Positions 54,944-62,040 of a stretch of 64,000 nucleotides of DNA are shown here, piece after piece. Below the pieces are notes generated by a model. The model saw nothing but the letters and a program-made list of their open reading frames with translations, ran no database searches and was not told the DNA's origin. Positions within the stretch are counted from its first letter, which is position 1. Every line of letters starts with the position of its first letter. The DNA is from an uncultured Chitinophaga sp. (lineage in GTDB: Bacteria; Bacteroidota; Bacteroidia; Chitinophagales; Chitinophagaceae): positions 46,096 through 110,095 of the forward strand of contig NZ_CABHOU010000046.1 of NCBI RefSeq assembly GCF_902168175.1. Direction: 5' to 3'. The translations under genes were made by a program, and so were the position numbers.

Positions 54944-55990
54944 TCAATGCTGGGAGAGAGCCGGGACCTGATCAGTTCCGGCTTTTTTATCTTCTCTTAA
55001 CACCACATGTTTCACGTTCTTACGGTTAAAGGTGTACGTAATATGTATACGCCCGTCTTTCGTTTGAATGACCGCCGGGTAGCTATATTCATTCCGATCG
55101 TCGCCATTTTCCAGCAGCAGCACATCTTTCCAGGTTATTCCGTCTTTAGATACCGCCACCGCCAGCTTTCCGCGACTGTTCGACCAGTCTTTCCCCTGTA
55201 ATCCCGGGTTATACACGATCAGTTGCCATCCACTCTTTAAAGTCACCGCATCCGTGCCCGAATTGGGGTTCAGCAGTTGCGTGGTATCCAGTTTACTCCA
55301 GCTAAGTCCCTTATCATCCGACCAGGACGTTACTACCCTGTTCTGATTGCTGCGGCAGAGTACCTGTAGCCGGCCGTTCGCGTATTGAAGTACGCTCGGC
55401 TGTATCACCCTGAACGGACTGGCCGTATCGATCGGCGTCACCTGCCAGCTTTGCCCCTCATCGGTTGACCGCTCCAGGTAAGCCTGCCAGCGGTTTTCCG
55501 TTACTTCCACGCTGGTAGGGCTCAGGATAGTACCGTCTTTTAACTGGACAGGTTTATTTTTGATGGGGCCCAGGATCCCGTTTGGTAGTTTGATCGCCTC
55601 CGACCAGGTGATGCCATTGTTAGCAGAGGTTTTATATAGTCCCCACCACTCCCGTGGATTGGGCCCGGCTTTATAGAATAAAAAGAGTTTACCCTTTTGG
55701 GTACGGAAGAGTACCGGGTTCCAGCAGGGATAGCTTTCGTCGCCGGCCACTTTTACCGTTTTGCTCCAGGTACTGTTTTTCTCCGTAGTCCAGATGGCTA
55801 CATCTTTATTGCCTTCGTGGCTGCCGCCGAAGCAGGCGACCAACAACTTATTACCAGGGGTTTCTATTATGGTAGATGCGTGACATTGTTTAAAAGGCGG
55901 ATCGGAGAAGATGAGTTCTTCTTCCAACTTCGTAAACCGTTGCGCATGCGCCGCCGGGGCGACCAGTAAAAGCAGTACGAGCAATTTCAT
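54944..55990 (-). CDS. BNR/Asp-box propeller hydrolase family protein, secreted
   Basis: A 348-residue exported protein, signal peptide MKLLVLLLLVAPAAHAQ. It is a sialidase-superfamily (BNR_2) propeller with Asp-boxes SANNGITW, STDEGQSW, SDDKGLSW and SKDGITW, but no RIP arginine motif. Instead it has the CHASTIIETPGNKLLVACFG and GSHEGNKDVAIWT segments that mark a separate branch of the fold whose members have various or unknown substrates. It is therefore unlikely to be a true sialidase. Preceded by a methyltransferase gene 10 bp upstream on the same strand. Confidence 0.8.
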   Translation of the reverse strand: MKLLVLLLLVAPAAHAQRFTKLEEELIFSDPPFKQCHASTIIETPGNKLLVACFGGSHEGNKDVAIWTTEKNSTWSKTVKVAGDESYPCWNPVLFRTQKGKLFLFYKAGPNPREWWGLYKTSANNGITWSEAIKLPNGILGPIKNKPVQLKDGTILSPTSVEVTENRWQAYLERSTDEGQSWQVTPIDTASPFRVIQPSVLQYANGRLQVLCRSNQNRVVTSWSDDKGLSWSKLDTTQLLNPNSGTDAVTLKSGWQLIVYNPGLQGKDWSNSRGKLAVAVSKDGITWKDVLLLENGDDRNEYSYPAVIQTKDGRIHITYTFNRKNVKHVVLREDKKAGTDQVPALSQH

Positions 55991-55999
55991 GCCGGCAAA

Positions 56000-56767
56000 T
56001 TAAAGCTTTCTGCAGAGGAAATGCAAGAAGTACGACACCACCTGCGCGTCCTGCAACGCCGGATATTCCTTCACCACCTCATCCGACGGCATGGGTTCGT
56101 TCACTGCCTCCAACGTAAAGCCGGCAGTGATGATCGCGTTCACCCATTCACTCAGTGTATAATTAAACAGCGGCACTTTGAAATCCGGATACTTCGATTT
56201 CATATGCATGGGTGCATCCGAGAACGACCACTCCTCTACCCTGCCTTCCAGCCGCCTGAAATATTCTCCCACTTCAATCGCGTACGTTTGTCCGTTGCCG
56301 TGGCGGAGGTTTTTTCGGTGCGGTGTATTGTAACAGGGATGGGTGATGGAGAACTGCAGGAAGCCCCCCGGCTTTATAACCCTGAACGCTTCTTTGATAG
56401 CCGGTAACGGCCCGGGCAGGTCCATCAGGCACATGAAAGAAGTAGCGAAATCGAAGTGTCCTGTTTCGAAAGGCAGCTCAGTAGCGCTGCCTACGAGGTA
56501 GGTGATACCCTCCCCATCCGCGTTCTTTATAAATGTGGGCGAGATATCGATGCCGGTTAGCGTGGCGCCCTGCTGTGCGAGCAACCTTGTGTTATGCCCT
56601 TCGCCACATCCGATATCGAGGCCGTTGAGGCCCGTAATATCAGGCAGCATTTTCAGGAACGCCGGTGTGTTAAGATGATCACGGTATACGTCGAAGCCGG
56701 CACGGGATAATGCTGTCCAGGCTTCTGCGTTTTGTTCCCAGTAGGCGGCGGCTTCTTGTTCGTTCAT
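56000..56767 (-). CDS. Class I SAM-dependent methyltransferase
   Basis: A 255-residue cytoplasmic methyltransferase with motif I LDIGCGEGHNTRLLA, motif II acidic LTGIDIS, post-I SATELPFETGHFDFATS and motif III RVIKPGGFL. The N-terminal AAAYWEQNAEAWTALSRAGF and C-terminal extension are typical of UbiE/Methyltransf_11 proteins with unknown small-molecule substrates. Its stop lies 10 bp before the BNR gene start, suggesting co-transcription. Confidence 0.88.
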   Translation of the reverse strand: MNEQEAAAYWEQNAEAWTALSRAGFDVYRDHLNTPAFLKMLPDITGLNGLDIGCGEGHNTRLLAQQGATLTGIDISPTFIKNADGEGITYLVGSATELPFETGHFDFATSFMCLMDLPGPLPAIKEAFRVIKPGGFLQFSITHPCYNTPHRKNLRHGNGQTYAIEVGEYFRRLEGRVEEWSFSDAPMHMKSKYPDFKVPLFNYTLSEWVNAIITAGFTLEAVNEPMPSDEVVKEYPALQDAQVVSYFLHFLCRKL

Positions 56768-56819
56768 GGTGGGTGGGGGTTTGAAGGGCGAAGATATTTA
56801 AAATGCGGGGATTGGGGAA

Positions 56820-56905
56820 GGGTGTTTTAAGCGCTGTTGAAGCGTTGGTGTCTGATTGTTGATAGGGGTTGCAGAGGGGTTGGAAAGGGTATTGAAAGGG
56901 GTAAG
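56820..56905. repeat. 11-bp-periodic degenerate array (second locus)
   Basis: TTG-centred units recur at close to 11-bp intervals: near 56837, 56848, 56859, 56869, 56880 and 56892, in sequences such as TGTTGAAGC, TGTTGATAGG, GGTTGGAAAGG and TATTGAAAGG. The consensus resembles the right part of the array at 32836-33000 (GTGTTGAAAGC). It lies immediately upstream of the promoter at 56911-56981. Confidence 0.55.
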
Positions 56906-56910
56906 TCGTG

Positions 56911-56981
56911 AAAATTCTCCTATCAGCACTCTTTTTTCCCGTTTCAGGATAATTCGATTAACCGGGCAAACAGGAACTTTG
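56911..56981 (+). promoter_or_regulatory. Duplicated promoter element, copy 1
   Basis: The 28 bases 56911-56938, beginning AAAATTCTCCTATCAGCACT, are identical to 60121-60148. After a few differences, TTCAGGATAA and TCGA are shared too. A CTTTGTA core follows at 56977, exactly 66 bp from the start of the block, the same distance as in copy 2 although the bases between have diverged. It precedes the gene at 56996. A common activator or alternative sigma factor is implied. Confidence 0.7.
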
Positions 56982-56995
56982 TAAAAAACGAACTG

Positions 56996-57751
56996 ATGAA
57001 ACAAAAACTATTCAATCCGATTTCTCACGGCTGTTCCGGTAAATTCGGTAAACATGTCGTGTTAAGAGTGCGAAACGGAGAAACACTGATTTGCGCCGCT
57101 CCACCACCCCGTCCTGGTAAAGGAACGCCAGCACAGGAAGCTGCGCGTTTGCGTTTTTCAAAAGCCAATGACTACGCGCTGATGGTGATGGCCCGGCCAG
57201 ATCTGGAACCTATTTATAAAGCCGCCAGTACACCTGCAAAAAGTGTGCACAATCTTGCAGTATCTGACTATTTCCATGCCCCGGAAATTACAGCATTGAA
57301 TATAAGTGAATATAATGGCCTGCCAGGCGATATGATCAGGATAGATGCTATTGACAATTTTATGGTCAAATCGGTGTCAGTGTCGATTTATAATCAAAAC
57401 AACATATTGGTAGAGAGCGGGATGGCGGTACAGCAGGCAGGCGCACGTTGGGAATATGCGGCAACAACGCTCCAGGAATATACCGGAGGATACAGGGTAT
57501 GCGTGGCAGCAAAGGATTATCCGGGTAATGAAACCAAGCGCGAAGAGGTTGTGGCAGATGTTGTTTGCAGCCCGGTGTTTGGGATACCTTGCCCATCGTT
57601 AAACCCGGCGGCTGGCGGGGCAACGCATAAAAAACCGTTCAAAAGAATCAGGATTTCGGTTTTACGGAAGTCGGAGATGGATTGTATGCCGATTGCTGAC
57701 TGTTCGCAAAATAATGGAAATCTATTGCATCAGAATATTTATATTGAGTGA
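56996..57751 (+). CDS. Uncharacterised protein, paralogue 1 (SG-x-x-G / Ig-like)
   Basis: A 251-residue protein without signal peptide or membrane segment. It is a clear paralogue of the protein at 60231: both start MKQK-FN-IS-G-SG, continue with a PP-R-G segment and AQ-(A)-R--RF/AF helix, then (K)xxYKLAVTDF / HNLAVSDYFHAPEI, and end in an Ig-like strand set (GDMIRIDAIDNFMVKSVSVS, then AAKDYPGNETKREE). The last 60 residues (after EEVVAD), Cys-rich with CSPVFGIPCPS, are absent from the paralogue. The N-terminal layout recalls families such as DUF6266, whose role is unknown. I cannot assign a function. Confidence 0.78.
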   Translation: MKQKLFNPISHGCSGKFGKHVVLRVRNGETLICAAPPPRPGKGTPAQEAARLRFSKANDYALMVMARPDLEPIYKAASTPAKSVHNLAVSDYFHAPEITALNISEYNGLPGDMIRIDAIDNFMVKSVSVSIYNQNNILVESGMAVQQAGARWEYAATTLQEYTGGYRVCVAAKDYPGNETKREEVVADVVCSPVFGIPCPSLNPAAGGATHKKPFKRIRISVLRKSEMDCMPIADCSQNNGNLLHQNIYIE

Positions 57752-57912
57752 TAGGAGAATACATGTCGGCCAACGATCAATACTACGGCTATCTGTGCGA
57801 TGGTACCCGGATCAGTTTATACTGACAGGTGATGGCTGCTTTTTTTAGAAAAGATCACCCAAAAGCAGACGCTATTTCATCTAGGTAAAAGCAGACTGAA
57901 AATTCCGGAAAA

Positions 57913-57934
57913 GTGTTAAGCCCGTGTTTAACCC
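57913..57934. repeat. Two 11-bp repeat units
   Basis: GTGTTAAGCCC (57913-57923) is followed directly by GTGTTTAACCC (57924-57934), then ATTCGTTGTTA. The units match the right part of the 32836-33000 array (ATGTTAAAGCC, GTGTTGAAAGC). This is in the 283-bp gap before the PIN gene, which otherwise shows AT-rich sequence without a clear promoter. Confidence 0.5.
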
Positions 57935-58034
57935 ATTCGTTGTTAGTCAGCGAAAATTTGACTAATATATAAAATACGATCTGCCAAAGACGTGTTAATC
58001 TAAAATCATACGCATCAACAAATAGAATAGTCCG

Positions 58035-59546
58035 ATGAGAGTTTTACTGGATACGAACATTATAATTCACAGAGAAGCAGCAAAAGTCCGGAACGAAGGT
58101 ATTGGTATACTATTTAACTGGCTTGATAAACTACAAGCTACGAAATGCATCCATCCCCTATCCGTTACCGAACTCGAAAAGCATACTGACCCATCGACAG
58201 TCAGGACAATGAGTATCAAGATAGCTAGCTATAATATGCTTAAAACGCAAGCTCCGTTTGAAGGAGAGGTTAGCCGGATCAGTAAATTAATGGATAAAAC
58301 CGCGAACGACATCACAGATTCTAAGTTGCTCGCTGAAGTATTCCATGGAAGGATTGACTTTCTGATTTCTGAGGACAAACATATTCACCGAAAAGCCGGC
58401 ATGCTGAACATCTCCGAAAAGGTTTACAAAATTGATTCCTTTTTAGAGAAAGTGACGGCCGAGCACCCTGAGCTTGTCAACTACAAAGTACTCGCAGTTA
58501 AAAAGCAACATTTCGGCGATATCGACTTATCTGATTGCTTCTTTGACAGTTTCAGAGTGGATTACCATGGATTTGACAACTGGTTTAAAAGGAAATCCGA
58601 TGAAATTGCCTATGTATGTTATCAAAATGATGTACTGTCTGCATTCCTGTTTCTTAAAGTAGAGGGCCAGGACGAAAACTACGCAGACATTGTACCTGTA
58701 TTTACAAAAAAGAAGCGACTAAAGATAGGCACTTTTAAAGTTACAAGTAATGGTTACAAACTCGGTGAACGATTTCTTAAGATAATATTTGATAACGCGT
58801 ATATCCAACGTGTAACTGAAATTTATGTAACTATATTTAACAAAACAGCTGAGCAAAAACGACTTATATCACTGCTGGAAGATTGGGGATTTAAACACCA
58901 TGGATGCAAGACAACGCCCACAGGAGATGAAGCTGTTTACGTTCGGATTTTTGACCGGAATGAAGGAGTGAATATTGGCGATCCTAAATTGACATATCCC
59001 TTCCTTTCCAGGACAAGTAAATTCTATATGGTAGCTATCTACCCAGCGTATCATAGTGAGCTATTTCCCGACTCGATACTCAATACGGAATCGCCAGCCA
59101 ACTTTGTAGAAAACCAGCCACACCGCAATGCGTTAAGTAAAGTGTTCATTACCCGTTCACATGACAAGTCGTTTCAAAGTGGAGACATTGTCCTGTTCTA
59201 TAGAACAGGTGATACTGACCCCAAAGTGCACAGTAGTGTTGTTACAACTATTGGCGTTATCGAATCGGTAGTCACCGACATCAGGGACGAAGCGCACTTC
59301 ATTGAAATTTGCAGAAAGCGTAGTGTTTTTACAGATGACGAATTGAGAAAACACTGGAACTACCACCCTTACAATCGCCCATTTGTTGTTAATTTTTTGT
59401 ATGTTGCATCGTTACCAAAGCGCCCGAACCTGAAGTGGTTGCTCGACAATGGAGCTATGACTTCAATTGCCGACGTACCCCGCGGGTTTAAAGAATTTCC
59501 GAGGGAAAGCTTTGATCTGATAACGAAATATGCTTACAAAAAATGA
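58035..59546 (+). CDS. PIN nuclease-like / GNAT-like / EVE-like three-domain protein
   Basis: A 503-residue cytoplasmic protein. Residues 1-135 are a PIN-type ribonuclease domain with the acidic set Asp6 (LLDTNII), Glu46 (VTELEKH), Asp95 (NDITDSKLLAE) and Asp114 (ISEDKHI). Residues about 165-310 look like a GNAT acetyltransferase fold (LKIGTFKVTSNGYKLGERFL), though the acetyl-CoA loop is not strictly canonical. Residues 328-500 resemble an EVE/PUA-like modified-base reader (YMVAIYPAYHSELFPDSILN, GDIVLFYRTGDT, VTTIGVIESV, CRKRSVFTDDEL). It overlaps the next gene by ATGA. Base composition is near 36% GC in lines I counted against about 50% elsewhere, so it was probably acquired by transfer. A nuclease targeting RNA in response to a base modification is inferred. 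Confidence 0.75.
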   Translation: MRVLLDTNIIIHREAAKVRNEGIGILFNWLDKLQATKCIHPLSVTELEKHTDPSTVRTMSIKIASYNMLKTQAPFEGEVSRISKLMDKTANDITDSKLLAEVFHGRIDFLISEDKHIHRKAGMLNISEKVYKIDSFLEKVTAEHPELVNYKVLAVKKQHFGDIDLSDCFFDSFRVDYHGFDNWFKRKSDEIAYVCYQNDVLSAFLFLKVEGQDENYADIVPVFTKKKRLKIGTFKVTSNGYKLGERFLKIIFDNAYIQRVTEIYVTIFNKTAEQKRLISLLEDWGFKHHGCKTTPTGDEAVYVRIFDRNEGVNIGDPKLTYPFLSRTSKFYMVAIYPAYHSELFPDSILNTESPANFVENQPHRNALSKVFITRSHDKSFQSGDIVLFYRTGDTDPKVHSSVVTTIGVIESVVTDIRDEAHFIEICRKRSVFTDDELRKHWNYHPYNRPFVVNFLYVASLPKRPNLKWLLDNGAMTSIADVPRGFKEFPRESFDLITKYAYKK

Positions 59547-59914
59547 AAGTTCTATTATCTATAAAACCGGAATACGCCTTCAAAATTTTTGATGGCGTGA
59601 AAAAATTTGAATTCAGGCGCGCTATTTTTAAAAACCCAGATGTAAAAACGGTGGTGGTATATGCGTCATCACCTGTACAACAGGTTATTGGCGAATTCGA
59701 GATAGAGAACATCGTTAGCCTGGAACCTAAGTTACTTTGGGAAGCAACCAAAGAGTTTTCAGGGATCACGGAAAAATTTTTCTTTGATTATTTTGCTGAG
59801 CGAAATGTTGCCCACGCGATAAAAATTAAGAAAACCAGGCGTTACAAGAAACCGCTTAGCTTGACCAGAGATTTCAATATAACACCTCCGCAGTCCTACG
59901 TTTACCTAACATAA
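59543..59914 (+). CDS. ASCH-domain protein
   Basis: A 123-residue protein. The ASCH signature GxKxxExR is present as G18-V-K20-K-F-E23-F-R25, after LLSIKPEYAFKIF, with a following VVVYASSPVQQVIGEFEI strand pair. ASCH domains share the PUA-like fold with EVE and include RNA-binding proteins, small ribonucleases and an amidohydrolase acting on N4-acetylcytidine. Its start overlaps the stop of the PIN gene by four bases, so the two are translationally coupled and probably act together. AT-rich like its partner. Confidence 0.82.
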   Translation: MKVLLSIKPEYAFKIFDGVKKFEFRRAIFKNPDVKTVVVYASSPVQQVIGEFEIENIVSLEPKLLWEATKEFSGITEKFFFDYFAERNVAHAIKIKKTRRYKKPLSLTRDFNITPPQSYVYLT

Positions 59915-59924
59915 CATTTATGCT

Positions 59925-59940
59925 ATTCCCTTAAGGGAAT
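59925..59940. repeat. 16-bp perfect palindrome after the ASCH gene
   Basis: ATTCCCTTAAGGGAAT is fully self-complementary with no loop, 11 bases after the ASCH stop codon. The lack of a spacer makes it more like a protein-binding or recombination site than a hairpin terminator, and the real terminator follows 47 bases later. Confidence 0.5.
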
Positions 59941-59986
59941 CACCTCTTTTCCCCAGTCTGCTACTTAGCTATAACTTATTATAGAT

Positions 59987-60025
59987 AACGGCCTTTCCAC
60001 TAAACAGGAAAGGCCGTTGTGTTTT
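59987..60025 (+). terminator. Terminator of the PIN/ASCH module
   Basis: AACGGCCTTTCC (59987-59998) pairs perfectly with GGAAAGGCCGTT (60007-60018) around an eight-base loop, followed by GTGTTTTT. Confidence 0.88.
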
Positions 60026-60120
60026 TCAACAACCCCGCCTCCAATACATACTATCACGTAAGTTTAAGATGGTGAATCATATTGTTACCATCTTCATCTT
60101 AATACCCGACAATCGCCATC

Positions 60121-60191
60121 AAAATTCTCCTATCAGCACTCTTTTTTCTCTCTTCAGGATAACTCGAATAGATTTCCAGCCCGCACCTTTG
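60121..60191 (+). promoter_or_regulatory. Duplicated promoter element, copy 2
   Basis: 60121-60148 is identical to 56911-56938, followed by the shared TTCAGGATAA block and by a CTTTGTA core at 60187, again 66 bp from the start of the block. It precedes the paralogue gene at 60231. Position rules out coding of a longer N-terminus for that gene. Confidence 0.7.
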
Positions 60192-60230
60192 TATTGTTAT
60201 TTTAATCATTCACCTTTAAAATTTAAAACT

Positions 60231-60791
60231 ATGAAACAGAAAAATTTCAACTTCATTTCGACAGGAGCCAGTGGTCTGTATCTTGACCAGGTTGTGCTCA
60301 AAAACAAAGACGGTAAAGTCACTATGGCTAAACCACCTAAAAAACGCACGGGAGATCCGCATCCAAACACGCTGGCTGCACAGCAAAGAATGCAGCGAGC
60401 CTTCGTGTACGGGGAATTGGTATTGACTAACCCGTTAAAAAAGGCGATTTATGAGGACGCGGTCGGTAGCCGTAAAAACATCTACAAGCTGGCTGTAACC
60501 GACTTTCTGAACGCGCCCCAGATTCGTGCGGTAGATAACATCGATTACACAGGAAGTCCGGACGGACGCCTGATGGTGTTGGCAACCGATGATGTAAAGG
60601 TAGCCTCAGTAACTTTCGAACTATTTGACGCCAGCGGCACGCTTATAGAAAGCGGCCCCGCAATGCCAATGGAACGATCGGGCTGGTGGTATACGGCCAC
60701 GAAGGATAATCCTTCGTTAACCGGTACAAGGGTAGTGATCAGCGCTACTGACTTGCCTGGCAATACCACCGTGCACGAGCATACATTGTAA
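60231..60791 (+). CDS. Uncharacterised protein, paralogue 2 (SG-x-x-G / Ig-like)
   Basis: A 186-residue paralogue of the protein at 56996. The ATG at 60231 gives MKQKNFNFISTGASGLY, aligned with its sister; an open frame reaching further upstream would run through the duplicated promoter and is rejected. The N-terminal half has PPKKRTGDPHPNT and QQRMQRAFVYGELV; the middle has YKLAVTDFLNAPQIRAVDNI; the C-terminal half is an Ig-like sandwich (RLMVLATDDVKVASVTFELF, SATDLPGNTTVHEHTL). No export signal. Similar stand-alone proteins are, as I recall, frequent in Bacteroidota genomes but uncharacterised. A strong terminator follows. Confidence 0.8.
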   Translation: MKQKNFNFISTGASGLYLDQVVLKNKDGKVTMAKPPKKRTGDPHPNTLAAQQRMQRAFVYGELVLTNPLKKAIYEDAVGSRKNIYKLAVTDFLNAPQIRAVDNIDYTGSPDGRLMVLATDDVKVASVTFELFDASGTLIESGPAMPMERSGWWYTATKDNPSLTGTRVVISATDLPGNTTVHEHTL

Positions 60792-60800
60792 ATTCAGCGA

Positions 60801-60829
60801 AACCGGGGCCGTTACTGGCCCCGGTTTTC
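60801..60829 (+). terminator. Terminator overlapping the end of the AraC gene
   Basis: AACCGGGGCC (60801-60810) pairs perfectly with GGCCCCGGTT (60817-60826), followed by TTCATTT. The stop codon of the convergent AraC-type gene lies in its loop, so the right arm is also coding sequence. Confidence 0.82.
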
Positions 60830-61801
60830 ATTTCGGTACGCCAGGGGCCGGCAGCCTGTATACTTGCGGAATTCCTTGGCAAAATTAGAAGCATTGTGAT
60901 AGCCGCACATCCGCGAAATATCATTGATGGAGAGTTGCGTTTCTATCAGTAGCTTTTTAGCTTTCTCCATTTTTTCCTCGCATTTTCTATTACGCGCCCG
61001 CCAACTCCATCTGTCACGCAGCGCCTCATACATTTTACGGGGTGCTATTCCTAACGACTCTGCAAACTCGCGAAACCTTCGCCATCCATTCTCCGGCTCT
61101 GAGATAAAATATTGGGCCTCCTTCAATACTTCATCGCTGATACTATCTACGTTGTACTTCGACTTCGTAAGTTTAACTTTTGCCTTTATCTGCTCAGCAT
61201 ATACTAACAATAGGTCTGTAATGCACGTATCAATCGCTGCCCTCCGCTGAAATCCTGTCTGCTCTTTCTTACAAAGTCCATTTATCTGCCTTTTGACCTT
61301 ATAAGCCAGCCTTAGATCCCTGAAGCAACAGCTACTCTGTGATTTTTCTTTCAGGCGCTTGTAGGCTTCCCGGAGTTCCGGGCATTCATCCTGCATTTCT
61401 TCCAGCATCTCCTCTGAAAGTAATACCTGGAATGTGGTATGCTCACCTTCCTTCATAATAATATCATGCTGGCCGGCTGAAAAATAGTAAAGGTGATAGT
61501 GATCTTTCATCAGGCGCGTTTCCCCAAAGTCTTGTATCCAGAACGGCAGATCACCGCCTACTAAAGTATAGATAAGCACCACCATCGGCTCCTCAGCCAA
61601 TAAATGAAAAGTCGTATGCTGCCTTACCCTGAAATGATACCTCGTAAATGCATACTTCCGGGTAGATTCCTGCTGTACGAATAAAGTCCCGAAATCGCCT
61701 GTAATTACTTTGGCGTCTAAATACCTGGCCAACGCCGGATCGCCGTGTGGCGACGGAATAAACGCGACGGATGTGTCGTGTTTGGGGAATGAAAAGTTCA
61801 T
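60812..61801 (-). CDS. AraC-family transcriptional regulator
   Basis: A 329-residue regulator. An N-terminal sensing domain of about 220 residues is followed by a C-terminal AraC HTH pair: the first helix-turn-helix is around FAESLGIAPRKMYEALRDRW, the second is the signature SINDISRMCGYHNASNFAKE with FRKYTGCRPLAYR. It contains a Lys-rich linker (KAKVKLTKSKYNVD). The effector is unknown. It is convergent with paralogue 2 and could control the duplicated promoters, but nothing in the sequence shows this directly. Confidence 0.88.
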   Translation of the reverse strand: MNFSFPKHDTSVAFIPSPHGDPALARYLDAKVITGDFGTLFVQQESTRKYAFTRYHFRVRQHTTFHLLAEEPMVVLIYTLVGGDLPFWIQDFGETRLMKDHYHLYYFSAGQHDIIMKEGEHTTFQVLLSEEMLEEMQDECPELREAYKRLKEKSQSSCCFRDLRLAYKVKRQINGLCKKEQTGFQRRAAIDTCITDLLLVYAEQIKAKVKLTKSKYNVDSISDEVLKEAQYFISEPENGWRRFREFAESLGIAPRKMYEALRDRWSWRARNRKCEEKMEKAKKLLIETQLSINDISRMCGYHNASNFAKEFRKYTGCRPLAYRNENRGQ

Positions 61802-62040
61802 CGTAGGATATAAATTTGGTGTTAATCGGTTTTACTGCTGTGCGCGGAATGGTTAATTTGGGTGAGGGAAGATAGGAGATTTGGGGAAACTGGCAAAATT
61901 GATCTGCCATTCTCCCCTCTCATTTCCGAACACCCCCTGTCCCAAAACCGGACACCTCTCCCCCCACAACCCATTGAATTTCAACCCACCCGTTTATTGG
62001 CATATTTTTATTATCCTCTCTGTTGATCAACCCACACCAT

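Noticed and set aside
60069..60230. N-terminal extension of paralogue 2 from an in-frame ATG at 60069
   Set aside because: The extension would be encoded by the duplicated promoter block, and the sister gene starts at the equivalent MKQK.
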